Shown piece by piece: positions 52,615 through 61,135 of a DNA stretch of 64,000 bases. The position numbers and the translations under genes were made by a program. This DNA is from Chitinophagaceae bacterium (GTDB taxonomy: Bacteria > Bacteroidota > Bacteroidia > Chitinophagales > Chitinophagaceae). The stretch spans positions 150,466 to 214,465 of the forward strand of contig JAHBTJ010000015.1 of assembly GCA_019638595.1 (NCBI GenBank), given 5' to 3'. The notes under the pieces were generated by a model. It had not been told where the DNA came from, did no database searches, and worked only from the letters and a program-made list of their open reading frames with translations. The stretch's first letter is position 1. Each line of letters opens with the position of its first letter.

Positions 52615-53562
52615 ATGAAATCTCTTTCCGGCAAAATACCGGTACTGCTTGTTCCGGCTGCCATTTTTTTATTTGCCTGTTCCGGCAATAAGCATCCTTA
52701 TGACGCGTCGGGAACTTTTGAGGCGGTAGAAACGATTGTTTCAGCGGAAGCAACAGGCGTTATTAAGCAATTTGATATCAACGAAGGACAAACGTTGGAA
52801 GCGGGGCAGCAGGTAGGATATATAGACAGTACTCAGTTATCTCTTAGAAAAAAACAACTGGAAGCGCAGATAAGAGCTACCGGCAGCAGGGTACCCGACA
52901 TTGCAGCGCAAACCGGTTACTATAAGCAACAACTGGCAGCTATGCAGGTAAAGCTTGACAACCTGAAACATGAGCAAACCCGTATACAAAATCTTGTAAA
53001 GGCCGATGCTGCCACAACCAAGCAATTGGATGATGTGAATGCCCAGGTAGCCGAAATGGAAAAACAGTTGAAAGTAATACAGCAGCAGAGTGTTGCGCAG
53101 GTTTCGGCACTGCAAACACAAACTTCCGGGTTGAGAAGCGATGTGCTGCCGCTGGTAGCGCAAATGGAGCAGGTGGCCGACCAGTTGAACAAATGCAGGA
53201 TCGTAAATGAAACAAAAGGAACGGTTTTAATCAAATACGCGGAGGTAAACGAAATGGCCACGGCAGGTAAAGCTTTGTATAAGGTAGCCGACCTCAGCCA
53301 TGTTATATTGAGAGCTTACATTACCGGCGACCAGCTTTCTGCAATAAAGCTTAAACAACAGGTTACCATAATGGTAGATGATAGCAAGGACGCGTACAGG
53401 AATTACGAAGGAACGGTTGAATGGATCAACGGCAAGGCTGAGTTTACACCTAAAACCATCCAGACAAAAGATGAGCGGGCTAACCTGGTGTACGCAGTAA
53501 AAATAAAAGTCATTAATGACGGGTTTCTTAAAATAGGCATGTATGCCGATGTAAAGTTCTGA
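52615..53562 (+). CDS. HlyD/YbhG-like periplasmic adaptor lipoprotein
   Basis: 315 residues. Lipoprotein signal with LFACS (Cys about 21). Biotinyl/lipoyl half-motif (VSAEATGVIKQFDINEGQTLEAGQQVGYID), a long coiled-coil hairpin (about 85-185), second lipoyl half (ETKGTVLIKYAEVNEMATAGKALYKVADL) and a beta-barrel (VILRAYITGDQLSAIKLKQQVTI). Links the ABC transporter to TolC. ATG at 52615 gives a proper signal; earlier in-frame starts run into the TolC gene. Equivalent of YbhG. Confidence 0.9.
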   Translation: MKSLSGKIPVLLVPAAIFLFACSGNKHPYDASGTFEAVETIVSAEATGVIKQFDINEGQTLEAGQQVGYIDSTQLSLRKKQLEAQIRATGSRVPDIAAQTGYYKQQLAAMQVKLDNLKHEQTRIQNLVKADAATTKQLDDVNAQVAEMEKQLKVIQQQSVAQVSALQTQTSGLRSDVLPLVAQMEQVADQLNKCRIVNETKGTVLIKYAEVNEMATAGKALYKVADLSHVILRAYITGDQLSAIKLKQQVTIMVDDSKDAYRNYEGTVEWINGKAEFTPKTIQTKDERANLVYAVKIKVINDGFLKIGMYADVKF

Positions 53563-53601
53563 TCCGGCATACAGGTTGGCAGGGCGGATAAAATATAAAA
53601 T

Positions 53602-54516
53602 ATGTTTTCGGTTACGGTAAACGACATTACAAAAGTGTATGGAAAAGAAAAGCTGGTGGCGGTAGACCGTGTTTCTTTTTCTGTAAACAAAGGAGAGTTG
53701 TTCGGGCTTATCGGTCCGGATGGAGCGGGAAAGACCAGTATTTTCAGGATGCTTACAACCTTACTGCTGCCCGATAGCGGTTCTGCTACCGTAAACGGGT
53801 ATGATATTGTGAAAGACTATCGCCTAATAAGAAATACCGTAGGGTATATGCCGGGTAAATTTTCGCTGTACCAGGATTTGACCGTAGAAGAGAACCTTCA
53901 CTTTTTTGCAACAGTGTTTGGTACCGGTATTCAGGAAAATTACCAGCTTATTAAAGATATATATGTGCAGATAGAGCCATTTAAAAACAGGCGCGCCGGA
54001 AAGCTGTCGGGCGGCATGAAGCAGAAGCTGGCGCTTTGCTGCGCACTGATCCACAAGCCAACCGTATTGTTTTTAGATGAACCTACTACAGGCGTAGACC
54101 CGGTATCGCGTAAGGAATTTTGGGAGATGCTGAAACGGCTGAAAGCGCAGGGCATTTCTATTGTTGTGTCTACCCCCTATATGGATGAAGCTGATTTGTG
54201 CGACCGTATTGCGTTGATACAGGCAGGAAAAATACTTTCTGTAGAAACGCCGGAAAATATCAAAGCCGGTTATGGCGATACGTTGTTTGCCGTAAAGTCT
54301 GCGAACATGTACCGGCTTCTGGAAACGCTTAAAAACTACGATAAGGCGCTGAGCAGCTATGCGTTTGGTGAGTATGCCCACGTGTCGCTGAATGATAACA
54401 AGATACATGCAGGTGATATTAAACAATTCCTGGCTGGCAGGAACATACAGGAGGCGGAAGTGATACCCGCAGCGGTAACCATTGAAGATTGCTTTATCAA
54501 ATTTCTCAAAAATTAG
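53602..54516 (+). CDS. ABC transporter ATPase, first half of a split YbhF
   Basis: 304 residues. Walker A GPDGAGKT (38-45), signature LSGGM (135-139), Walker B VLFLDEPT (155-162). The switch-loop histidine is replaced: STPYMDEAD has Pro192 where the usual sequence is STHYMDEA. It has a C-terminal extension (about 225-304). In E. coli the two nucleotide-binding domains form one YbhF protein; here they are two genes separated by one base. The missing His should impair hydrolysis at the site built on this subunit. Confidence 0.88.
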   Translation: MFSVTVNDITKVYGKEKLVAVDRVSFSVNKGELFGLIGPDGAGKTSIFRMLTTLLLPDSGSATVNGYDIVKDYRLIRNTVGYMPGKFSLYQDLTVEENLHFFATVFGTGIQENYQLIKDIYVQIEPFKNRRAGKLSGGMKQKLALCCALIHKPTVLFLDEPTTGVDPVSRKEFWEMLKRLKAQGISIVVSTPYMDEADLCDRIALIQAGKILSVETPENIKAGYGDTLFAVKSANMYRLLETLKNYDKALSSYAFGEYAHVSLNDNKIHAGDIKQFLAGRNIQEAEVIPAAVTIEDCFIKFLKN

Positions 54517-54517
54517 T

Positions 54518-55258
54518 ATGAGCGATACCGTTATAATAGCAGATAAATTAACCAAAAAATTTGGCGACTTTATAGCCACCAATCAAATCAGCTTCGAAGT
54601 ATACAAAGGTGAAATATTTGGGTTCCTGGGTGCTAACGGCGCGGGCAAAACCACTGCCATGCGCATGCTGTGCGGGCTGTCTGTTCCAAGTGCCGGTAAA
54701 GCTACCATAGCAGGCTTTGATATATACAAACAAACCGAGCAGATAAAAAGAAAGATCGGCTATATGAGCCAGAAGTTTTCGTTGTACGAAGATTTGACCG
54801 TGCTGGAGAACATCCGGTTTTTCGGCGGCATTTACGGGCTGGGCTATAAGGAGCTAAAAGATAAAAGCGAACAGTTGATAGAAAAGCTTGGGATGCACAA
54901 TCAAACAAAAAAGCTGGTAGCTGAGCTGCCTTTAGGCTGGAAGCAAAAGCTGGCGTTTTCTGTGGCGGTGCTGCACGATCCTGCCATTGTTTTTTTGGAC
55001 GAGCCTACGGGAGGTGTTGATCCGGTTACAAGAAGGCAGTTCTGGGAATTGATATACGAAGCCGCCAACAGGGGAGTAACTGTTTTTGTTACTACGCACT
55101 ATATGGATGAAGCCGAATACTGCAATCGTATTTCTATTATGGTTGACGGGAAAATAGAGGCGCTGGATACACCCGTTAATCTTAAAAAAGCATTTAACGC
55201 CGCATCTATAGATGATGTTTTTTACCAGTTGGCAAGAGGAGCCAAAAGGATTGAATAG
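54518..55258 (+). CDS. ABC transporter ATPase, second half of a split YbhF
   Basis: 246 residues from ATG at 54518. Walker A GANGAGKTT (38-46), Walker B IVFLDEPTGG, and an intact switch histidine in TTHYMDEAE (His194). The signature is degenerate: ELPLGWKQKLAFS (LPLGW at 137-141) in place of LSGGQ. In an ABC dimer this signature faces the Walker A of the first subunit, so both defects lie in one composite site and the other site is intact. Confidence 0.88.
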   Translation: MSDTVIIADKLTKKFGDFIATNQISFEVYKGEIFGFLGANGAGKTTAMRMLCGLSVPSAGKATIAGFDIYKQTEQIKRKIGYMSQKFSLYEDLTVLENIRFFGGIYGLGYKELKDKSEQLIEKLGMHNQTKKLVAELPLGWKQKLAFSVAVLHDPAIVFLDEPTGGVDPVTRRQFWELIYEAANRGVTVFVTTHYMDEAEYCNRISIMVDGKIEALDTPVNLKKAFNAASIDDVFYQLARGAKRIE

Positions 55259-55283
55259 CATTTGAAATATTAATACTACCGGC

Positions 55284-56390
55284 ATGAAACAGTTTATGGT
55301 ATTTGTACGGAAAGAGTTTTACCACGTATTGCGCGACAGGAAAACGCTCCTTATCCTTTTTGGCATGCCGGTAATGCAGATACTTATTTTCGGGTTCGCA
55401 CTTACCAATGAAGTAAAGAATTCCCGTATTGTAATAATGGATGAAGCGAAAGACCCTGCTTCGCAGCAACTGGTTGCTCGTATAGCGTCCAGCAAATATT
55501 TTGAAATAGAAAGAACAATTACAGGGCAGCGGCAGATTGATGAAGCCTTTAAAGCGGGTAAAATTAAAATGGCATTGATACTGCCTGCCGGTTTTAACGA
55601 AGCGCTGTTGCATGAGCATACGGCGCAGGTACAGGTTATTGCCGACGCTTCTGATCCGAATATTGCCACTACTCTTACCAACTACATCCATTCCATTGTG
55701 CAGGATTTTCAGTCGGAGCTGAATGAAACCATCACGGCGCCTTACCGGATTGTTCCCGAAACCAGGATGTTGTATAATCCCCAGCAAAAAAGCGTGTATT
55801 CCATGGTGCCCGGCGTAATGGCGTTGATTTTAATGCTGGTATGCGTAATGATGACGGCTATTTCCATTGTTCGCGAAAAGGAGACCGGCACCATGGAAAT
55901 ACTGCTGGTATCTCCTTTCAAGCCATTTCTTGTCATTCTTTCAAAGGCGGTGCCCTACCTGCTGCTTTCTTTCATCAATATCATAACCATACTTATAATG
56001 AGTGTATGGCTGCTGGAATTACCTGTAAACGGAAGCATTCCGTTACTGCTGGCTGTAAGCATCCTGTATATTATTACCTGTTTAAGCCTGGGTATTTTTA
56101 TTTCTATCAAAACCGAAACACAGCAGGCTGCCATGACCATTTCGCTGATGGGCATGCTGTTACCTACCATTATGTTCAGCGGTTTTATGTTCCCCATAGA
56201 AAATATGCCCCTGCCCCTGCAGGTTATTTCCAATATTGTGCCTGCCAAATGGTTTAACATTATTATAAAGGCTGTAATGATAAAGGGAATGGGACTGATG
56301 GCCATATGGAAAGAAGTGCTGATACTGGCAGGTATGACTTTGTTTTTTTTACTGGCAGGCTTAAAGAGCTTTAAAATAAGACTTGCGTAA
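55284..56390 (+). CDS. ABC-2 type permease, YbhS-like
   Basis: 368 residues. N-terminal TM (about 22-42), a large periplasmic domain (about 45-165), and five TM helices in the C-terminal half. The hallmark VPGVMALILMLVCVMMTAISIVREKETGTMEILLVSPFKP (about 172-213) is the ABC-2 membrane signature. It pairs with the next gene as a heterodimeric channel. The substrate of YbhFSR-type systems is thought to include drugs and cations; nothing in the sequence decides. Confidence 0.9.
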   Translation: MKQFMVFVRKEFYHVLRDRKTLLILFGMPVMQILIFGFALTNEVKNSRIVIMDEAKDPASQQLVARIASSKYFEIERTITGQRQIDEAFKAGKIKMALILPAGFNEALLHEHTAQVQVIADASDPNIATTLTNYIHSIVQDFQSELNETITAPYRIVPETRMLYNPQQKSVYSMVPGVMALILMLVCVMMTAISIVREKETGTMEILLVSPFKPFLVILSKAVPYLLLSFINIITILIMSVWLLELPVNGSIPLLLAVSILYIITCLSLGIFISIKTETQQAAMTISLMGMLLPTIMFSGFMFPIENMPLPLQVISNIVPAKWFNIIIKAVMIKGMGLMAIWKEVLILAGMTLFFLLAGLKSFKIRLA

Positions 56391-56399
56391 AATACTGAT

Positions 56400-57518
56400 A
56401 TGCGTACGATCCGGTTTTTGTTGCAAAAGGAATTCAGACAGATACTGCGGAATAAAACCATCCGCATGATGATATTCGTGATGCCCGTTGTACAGTTGAT
56501 CCTTATACCGCTGGCTGCCGATTATGAAGTGAAGAATATAAACCTGGCGGTGACAGATCATGATCATTCTGCTTATTCCCGCCAGTTGATCTCAAAGATT
56601 ACCGCTTCGGGTTATTTCAGGCTTACAGGATATAACAATTCATTTAAGGAGTCTTTTGCATTCATTGAAAGCGACAGGGCTGACCTGGTTCTTGAAATAC
56701 CCGCCCGCTTCGAAAAAGATATCATCCGGGAAAATGAAGCAAAGGTTTTTGTGGCGGTTAATGCCATCAATGGAACCAAAGCCAGCCTGGGAGGCGCTTA
56801 TATCGGCAATATCATACGCGATTATAATAATGAGGTGAGGGCGAAGCTTGTTCCTGTAACCCGTTTTAATCCTGTACCGGCTGTGGAGGTTACCTCTTCC
56901 AACTGGTTTAACGTGCACATGAACTATCATGTATTTATGGTGCCCGGCATACTGGCCATACTCGTTACTATGGTAGGAGGATTTCTTTCTGCGCTCAATA
57001 TTGTAAAAGAAAAAGAAGCAGGCACTATAGAACAGATCAACGTTACGCCTATCAAAAAGTATCATTTTATTATTGGCAAGCTCATTCCCTTCTGGGTATT
57101 GGGCAATATTATTTTCAGTATAGGCATGCTGATTGCCTGGCTGGTATACGGTATAGTGCCCGTGGGAAATTTACTGGTATTGTACGCCTGTGTTTCTGTG
57201 TACCTGCTTGCCATATTGGGTTTTGGATTGCTTATTTCAACTTTTTGCGATACGCAGCAACAGGCAATGCTCATTATGTTTTTCTTTATGATGATCTTTA
57301 TCCTGATGGGAGGATTGTATACTTCTATTGACAGTATGCCCGGGTGGGCAAAAATAATTTCGCAATTCAACCCGGCAACTTACCTGATAGAAGTGATAAG
57401 AATGGTGGTATTGAAAGGGAGCGGATTGAAAGATGTATTGCCCCATATCATAAAGCTGGGCTTGTTTGCCATTGTGTTGAATACCTGGGCTGTATTCAAT
57501 TACAGGAAAACAACGTAG
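56400..57518 (+). CDS. ABC-2 type permease, YbhR-like
   Basis: 372 residues with the same plan as the preceding permease: first TM at about 20-37, periplasmic domain, and five C-terminal TM helices with VPGILAILVTMVGGFLSALNIVKEKEAGTIEQINVTPIKK. It closes the seven-gene efflux run and starts 9 bases after the preceding gene. Confidence 0.9.
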   Translation: MRTIRFLLQKEFRQILRNKTIRMMIFVMPVVQLILIPLAADYEVKNINLAVTDHDHSAYSRQLISKITASGYFRLTGYNNSFKESFAFIESDRADLVLEIPARFEKDIIRENEAKVFVAVNAINGTKASLGGAYIGNIIRDYNNEVRAKLVPVTRFNPVPAVEVTSSNWFNVHMNYHVFMVPGILAILVTMVGGFLSALNIVKEKEAGTIEQINVTPIKKYHFIIGKLIPFWVLGNIIFSIGMLIAWLVYGIVPVGNLLVLYACVSVYLLAILGFGLLISTFCDTQQQAMLIMFFFMMIFILMGGLYTSIDSMPGWAKIISQFNPATYLIEVIRMVVLKGSGLKDVLPHIIKLGLFAIVLNTWAVFNYRKTT

Positions 57519-57588
57519 TAAAAAGTATAAAAAAGAAAATAGAAAACAACTGTGCAGGATCAGGCATTTTTGTATTTAAACAAAGCGT

Positions 57589-58584
57589 ATGTTCCAGGAC
57601 TTTCAGACGGTAATTATAATTATTGCTTCCATATCCTTGTTTGTATTCGGGCTACAAAGCTTCAGTAAGGAAATCGAGAATTTAGGTACACAACGATTAT
57701 CAAAGTGGATAGGCAAGATTACCAAAGCTCCTTTGGGTGGCTTGTTATTGGGGGGATTGTTTACAGCGGTCATACAATCGAGTACGTTGGTATCAACGCT
57801 TACGGTTTCTTTGGTCAATTCCGGGGTAATTACTTTTCGTGATAGTATCCTTATATTGCTTGGAACTAATATTGGCACCACGTCTACTGCCTGGATTGTT
57901 TCGATGAACTCATTTTTCCTCGGGCCATTTTTTATAGTTTTAGGATCATTGATCAGTATGGTGCCAACCAGGATTTCGGTGGCCGGAAAATCTGTTTTTT
58001 ACTTCGGCTTTATATTCTTTTCCCTTTCGTTTATCAGCCAGGCAATGGAACCTGTTAAGAACGACCCCTATTTGATTGAGATTTTGTCAAAGGCGTCTAA
58101 TCCCTTATTGGGAATTGTTTACGGGATAATTGTTACGGTAATTATTCAGTCAAGTTCAGTAGTTGTAGGGTTGGTGATTGTGTTGCTTTCGCAAGGAACA
58201 ATTAATATTGACGTTGCTATCCCGATCGTGATAGGCGCAAATATCGGTACAACTTCTACGGCTTTAATTGTGAGTCTTAAATTCTCATCTATCTCCAAAC
58301 TGGTTGCCTGGGCCGCGTCGGCTTTTAATATCATTGGCGTTATCCTTATGTTCCCGTTTTTCGGCATACTGAAAAACATAGCCGTTTCCTTTAGCAATGA
58401 GCCCTCGTTACAGGTGGCTATGGCTTTTACAATCAGCAACACGTTCACATCGCTTTTTTTCCTTTTGCTGATAAACCCTACAATAAAGAGGTTGCAGAAG
58501 CACAGATGGTATAAAGAATCTCCGCTGAAACCAGCGAACGGAGCACTATCTGCAAATAGCCCCGGCGAATTTGAGCGGCATTGA
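57589..58584 (+). CDS. Na/Pi-cotransporter (NptA/PNaS family)
   Basis: 331 residues, two inverted repeats with the characteristic pairs QSST (63-66) and GTNIGTT (92-98), then QSSS (187-190) and GANIGTT (216-222). About eight to ten hydrophobic segments. The C-terminal PhoU-like domain found in many bacterial homologues is absent, giving the short form. It probably imports phosphate with sodium; related proteins may act on other solutes. Next to, but not obviously part of, the efflux run (70-base gap). Confidence 0.88.
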   Translation: MFQDFQTVIIIIASISLFVFGLQSFSKEIENLGTQRLSKWIGKITKAPLGGLLLGGLFTAVIQSSTLVSTLTVSLVNSGVITFRDSILILLGTNIGTTSTAWIVSMNSFFLGPFFIVLGSLISMVPTRISVAGKSVFYFGFIFFSLSFISQAMEPVKNDPYLIEILSKASNPLLGIVYGIIVTVIIQSSSVVVGLVIVLLSQGTINIDVAIPIVIGANIGTTSTALIVSLKFSSISKLVAWAASAFNIIGVILMFPFFGILKNIAVSFSNEPSLQVAMAFTISNTFTSLFFLLLINPTIKRLQKHRWYKESPLKPANGALSANSPGEFERH

Positions 58585-58662
58585 TGAAAATGTAAAAGAA
58601 TATTTTAATAACGTTGTGGTATAACTGCTTTTCTTTTTATTTTCGTTCACTACTTTTCCTGT

Positions 58663-59418
58663 ATGTTGCGCCCACCCGTTACTACCATTAATGAAGTGCT
58701 GCTTGAGCTGGATGCTATCATTGCGCATTGCGATGCCGCAGCCAGCCGCCAGGCCTATTTTGCTTTGCTGTACCGGCAAATGACGGCCGCGGTGGCAAAA
58801 GGCATAACCGGTGGCATGTTTGAGGATCCGGAGCGCATGGAAAAGCTGGATGTTATTTTTGCCAGGCGTTATATAGACGCATGGTATTGTTACCAGGAAA
58901 AAAATCCATGCAGTGCCTCCTGGAAAGTTGCATTCGACGCTGCCACGAGAGAAGACCTGGTAGTAGTGCAGCACATACTGCTGGGCGTTAATACGCATAT
59001 CAATCTCGATCTTTCAATAGCCGCAGCCGAAACTGCTCCCGGGCAGGACATTTTTGCATTGAAAAAAGATTATGATATGATCAACGATATTATTGCAGCT
59101 ACTGCCGATGAAATGCAAAACCGGCTGGAGAAAATATGGTGGCCGATGAAATTTTTTATCCGGGTTGCCAATAACAAACATAAAGCCGTTATCAATTTCA
59201 GTGTAAGTAAAGCACGGCAGGCAGCCTGGGCAAGCGCTACAGCCATGGCGCTTACCGATGGAGAAGCGGAAAAGAATTATATCAATGGGTTGGATCAGTC
59301 TGTTGTAAAAGTTGCCGGTGCTGTTATGAACCCGGGAAGGTGGACCGGCTTTTTGCTGAAATTTGTTCGCTGGTCGGAACAAAAAGATGTAAAGCGCATT
59401 ATAGTCCTGCTCAAATAA
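58663..59418 (+). CDS. DUF5995-family protein
   Basis: 251 residues, soluble and mostly helical, no signal peptide. Recognised by the pattern FARRYIDAWYCY, then WKVAFDAATRE, and HILLGVNTHINLDLSIAAAE (about 105-124), where the His and Asn residues of LLGVNTHINLDL suggest a metal or substrate site. Function unknown in the family. It stands alone, followed by a non-coding stretch. Confidence 0.7.
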   Translation: MLRPPVTTINEVLLELDAIIAHCDAAASRQAYFALLYRQMTAAVAKGITGGMFEDPERMEKLDVIFARRYIDAWYCYQEKNPCSASWKVAFDAATREDLVVVQHILLGVNTHINLDLSIAAAETAPGQDIFALKKDYDMINDIIAATADEMQNRLEKIWWPMKFFIRVANNKHKAVINFSVSKARQAAWASATAMALTDGEAEKNYINGLDQSVVKVAGAVMNPGRWTGFLLKFVRWSEQKDVKRIIVLLK

Positions 59419-59516
59419 GAGGTATTTTGTGCATAACCCGCTTTCAAACCTGCTTTTAAGCCTGGTTCCGGTGCATAAAAAGGTGCGTAGCTGGTGCATA
59501 TCAAAAGAGCAAAATA

Positions 59517-59549
59517 TTTGGAAAACGAGGTAAGGTTGGTGTATCTTTA
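59517..59549 (+). promoter_or_regulatory. Candidate promoter of a small RNA
   Basis: TTTG (59517-59520), 21 bases, then TATCTTTA (59542-59549), seven of eight bases of TTTG...TAnnTTTG with normal spacing. Confidence 0.45.
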
Positions 59550-59555
59550 ATGTAC

Positions 59556-59710
59556 AATCGTTGCTGATGACTGGAAACGGAAAAAAGCAACATCAGAGAC
59601 GCGGAAATCCGTCAGAAGATGGAAGCATCTCACGAAAGCATCGGGTAGAGTTAAACAGGAATGCGAAAGCAGGAAAGGGAAACTAAACTTGATGCTTTTT
59701 CTTTTTTCTT
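59556..59710 (+). ncRNA. Candidate structured small RNA
   Basis: Purine-rich segment after the promoter-like pair. Visible stems are CTGATG / CATCAG (59565-59570 with 59591-59596), GACG / CGTC (59598-59601 with 59610-59613), AGATG-GAAG-CATCT (59617-59630) and TGC-GAAA-GCA (59662-59671). A long-range pair AAAGCATC / GATGCTTT (59635-59642 with 59691-59698) leads into a T-rich run, which would act as a terminator. GAAA-type loops recur. It does not match tmRNA, RNase P, SRP RNA or a riboswitch that I know. It could also be the leader of the lipoprotein gene at 59801. Confidence 0.35.
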
Positions 59711-59800
59711 TCCGCAATTTCCCCCGGTATGTAAATTTTGTTTAATTTATGTAGCTGTTCTTACCAATACTATTATTTTATCGCCGAACGTTATAGCGCT

Positions 59801-60274
59801 ATGGAAAAATACTTTTTTGCAGTTATCGTATTCCTGGTATGCGCCTGCTCTTCACAAAAAAAAGCAACAGTATCATCAAAAGATGAGGACACCGGTGTGG
59901 GAGATACCCGTATATATACCGTTGAATCGCTTGATGAGCATACTTACCTGCTGACCGAGACGACTACCGATAAAACCTATGGGTATGCAAAAGAAAACCC
60001 GGTTAAAACCGGGGGTAGCAGGGAGCGTAGCGGGCCTGTTAATGAAAGGCGTTTCCTGAACGCTTTGCTGGGACCAAACGGTGAACCGATCGGCTATTTC
60101 CGCGCGGGCAGTTGTTGCAGCTTTAAAACGCCCAACGGACTGCTTAACAATATGGGATTGCTGGATATATACAGGGTGTGGTGGGAAGGCGGTAAAGACA
60201 CTGTGAGCATTTACATTAATATGTACGATAAAGGCGACCTGTATATTCCCGTAGGATTTACCGCCAGGAAATAG
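59801..60274 (+). CDS. Small lipoprotein of unknown function
   Basis: 157 residues from ATG at 59801. Signal with lipobox VCACSS (Cys about 16). The mature part has the blocks YTVESLDEHTYLLTETTTDKTYGYAKENPVK, ERRFLNALLGPNGEPIGYFRAGSCC and a C-terminal DTVSIYINMYDKGDLYIPVGF. This family is common in Bacteroidota and, as I recall, sometimes carries a wrong 3-deoxy-octulosonate aldolase label; the sequence has no such motif. The conserved GSCC pair may bind a metal or form a disulfide. Function unknown. Confidence 0.75.
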   Translation: MEKYFFAVIVFLVCACSSQKKATVSSKDEDTGVGDTRIYTVESLDEHTYLLTETTTDKTYGYAKENPVKTGGSRERSGPVNERRFLNALLGPNGEPIGYFRAGSCCSFKTPNGLLNNMGLLDIYRVWWEGGKDTVSIYINMYDKGDLYIPVGFTARK

Positions 60275-60320
60275 CATTTCGTTTTAGATACATTGCTTAG
60301 CTTGCGCTGATTACTTACGT

Positions 60321-61013
60321 ATGGCGGCAAAAAAGAAACTGGTTGTATTAACAGGCGCGGGCATCAGCGCCGAAAGCGGATTAAAAACATTCAGGGATAG
60401 CGACGGTTTGTGGGAGGGGTATAATGTGGAAGATGTGGCAACGCCCCGTGCCTGGAAGAAAGACCCGGAGCTGGTACTTCGTTTTTATAATATGCGCAGG
60501 CAAAATGTGCTGGAAGCCCAACCCAATACCGCTCATACCGGGCTTGCCCAACTGGAAAAAGATTTTGACGTACACATCATTACCCAGAATATTGATGACC
60601 TGCACGAAAGAGCCGGTTCCACTAAAGTATTGCACCTGCATGGCGAAATATTTAAAATGCGCAGCGAGCAAAACGAACGTTTGGTATACGACATAAAAGG
60701 AGATATCAGCCTCGGGGATAAGGCGGAAGACGGGGCGCAGTTACGCCCGCATATTGTTTGGTTTGAAGAGCCTGTACCCATGATCGAAAAAGCCATAGCG
60801 GTGATGAATACCGCCGAAATATTTGTTGTGGCAGGCACCTCGCTGGTAGTATACCCCGCCGCAGGTTTGGTAAACTACGCGCCTTATGGTATACCTACAT
60901 TTATCATTGACAAAAAAATCCCTTACTCGTCTTCCCTGCACAACGTAACAGCTATTGAAAAGCCGGCAACGGAGGGGGTGAAGGAATTGATGAAATTATT
61001 GCCGGGGATATAA
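60321..61013 (+). CDS. Sirtuin (SIR2-type NAD-dependent deacylase), zinc cysteines absent
   Basis: 230 residues. NAD-binding GAGISAESGLKTFRD (12-26), TQNIDDLHERAG (88-99) and catalytic His107 in HLHGE. Tyr56 and Arg59 in FYNMRR are the Y-x-x-R pair that binds succinyl or malonyl groups in CobB/SIRT5-type enzymes, so desuccinylation or demalonylation is likely. The four zinc-binding cysteines of typical sirtuins are missing: the region between His107 and RPHIVWF (about 139) has none. The zinc module therefore seems replaced or degenerate. Confidence 0.88.
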   Translation: MAAKKKLVVLTGAGISAESGLKTFRDSDGLWEGYNVEDVATPRAWKKDPELVLRFYNMRRQNVLEAQPNTAHTGLAQLEKDFDVHIITQNIDDLHERAGSTKVLHLHGEIFKMRSEQNERLVYDIKGDISLGDKAEDGAQLRPHIVWFEEPVPMIEKAIAVMNTAEIFVVAGTSLVVYPAAGLVNYAPYGIPTFIIDKKIPYSSSLHNVTAIEKPATEGVKELMKLLPGI

Positions 61014-61024
61014 ACACGAAAAAA

Positions 61025-61087
61025 CGCTGCTGTGTTAAGCGTCCTCGCTGCTGTGTTAAGCGTCCTCGCTGCTGTGTTAAGCGTCTT
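61025..61087 (+). repeat. Three tandem copies of a 21-bp repeat
   Basis: The 21-base unit CGCTGCTGTGTTAAGCGTCC(T) is repeated three times (61025-61045, 61046-61066, 61067-61087). Copies 1 and 2 are identical and copy 3 differs by one base (C to T). The unit is three times 7 bases but is unrelated to the heptad arrays. Confidence 0.85.
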
Positions 61088-61097
61088 CGCTTAACAC
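61074..61097. terminator. Hairpin in the last repeat copy
   Basis: 10-bp perfect stem GTGTTAAGCG / CGCTTAACAC with the loop TCTT. The left arm is part of the third 21-bp repeat. It lies between convergent genes. Confidence 0.55.
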
Positions 61098-61107
61098 CCC
61101 TGTCTTA

Positions 61108-61125
61108 TCGCCTCCGGCGATTTTT
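61108..61125 (+). terminator. Rho-independent terminator after the sirtuin gene
   Basis: 5-bp stem TCGCC / GGCGA, loop TCC, then TTTTT. It lies before the convergent saccharopine-dehydrogenase-like gene. Confidence 0.65.
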
Positions 61126-61135
61126 ATAACCCCGC

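Larger units (their letters stand above)
59419..59800 (+). other. Non-coding stretch holding a candidate small RNA
   Basis: 382 bases with no confident protein gene. The middle part has a promoter-like pair at 59517-59549 and ends in a T-rich tract (59694-59710); see the ncRNA entry. The first 95 bases and the last 90 show nothing more than AT-rich spacer. A 39-codon basic reading frame (59567-59686) coincides with the RNA-like part but has low-complexity composition and is probably not translated. Confidence 0.5.

Noticed and set aside
53602-54516. ATPase subunit as a pseudogene because of its Pro in the switch loop
   Set aside because: The frame is intact, all other motifs are present, and the loss is matched by the partner's degenerate signature, so it is better read as asymmetric function.
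59565-59640. Hammerhead-like words CTGATGA, GAAAC and GTC in the small RNA candidate
   Set aside because: The three stems cannot be formed: stem II leaves no G before the AAA and stem I has no partner. It is not a hammerhead ribozyme.
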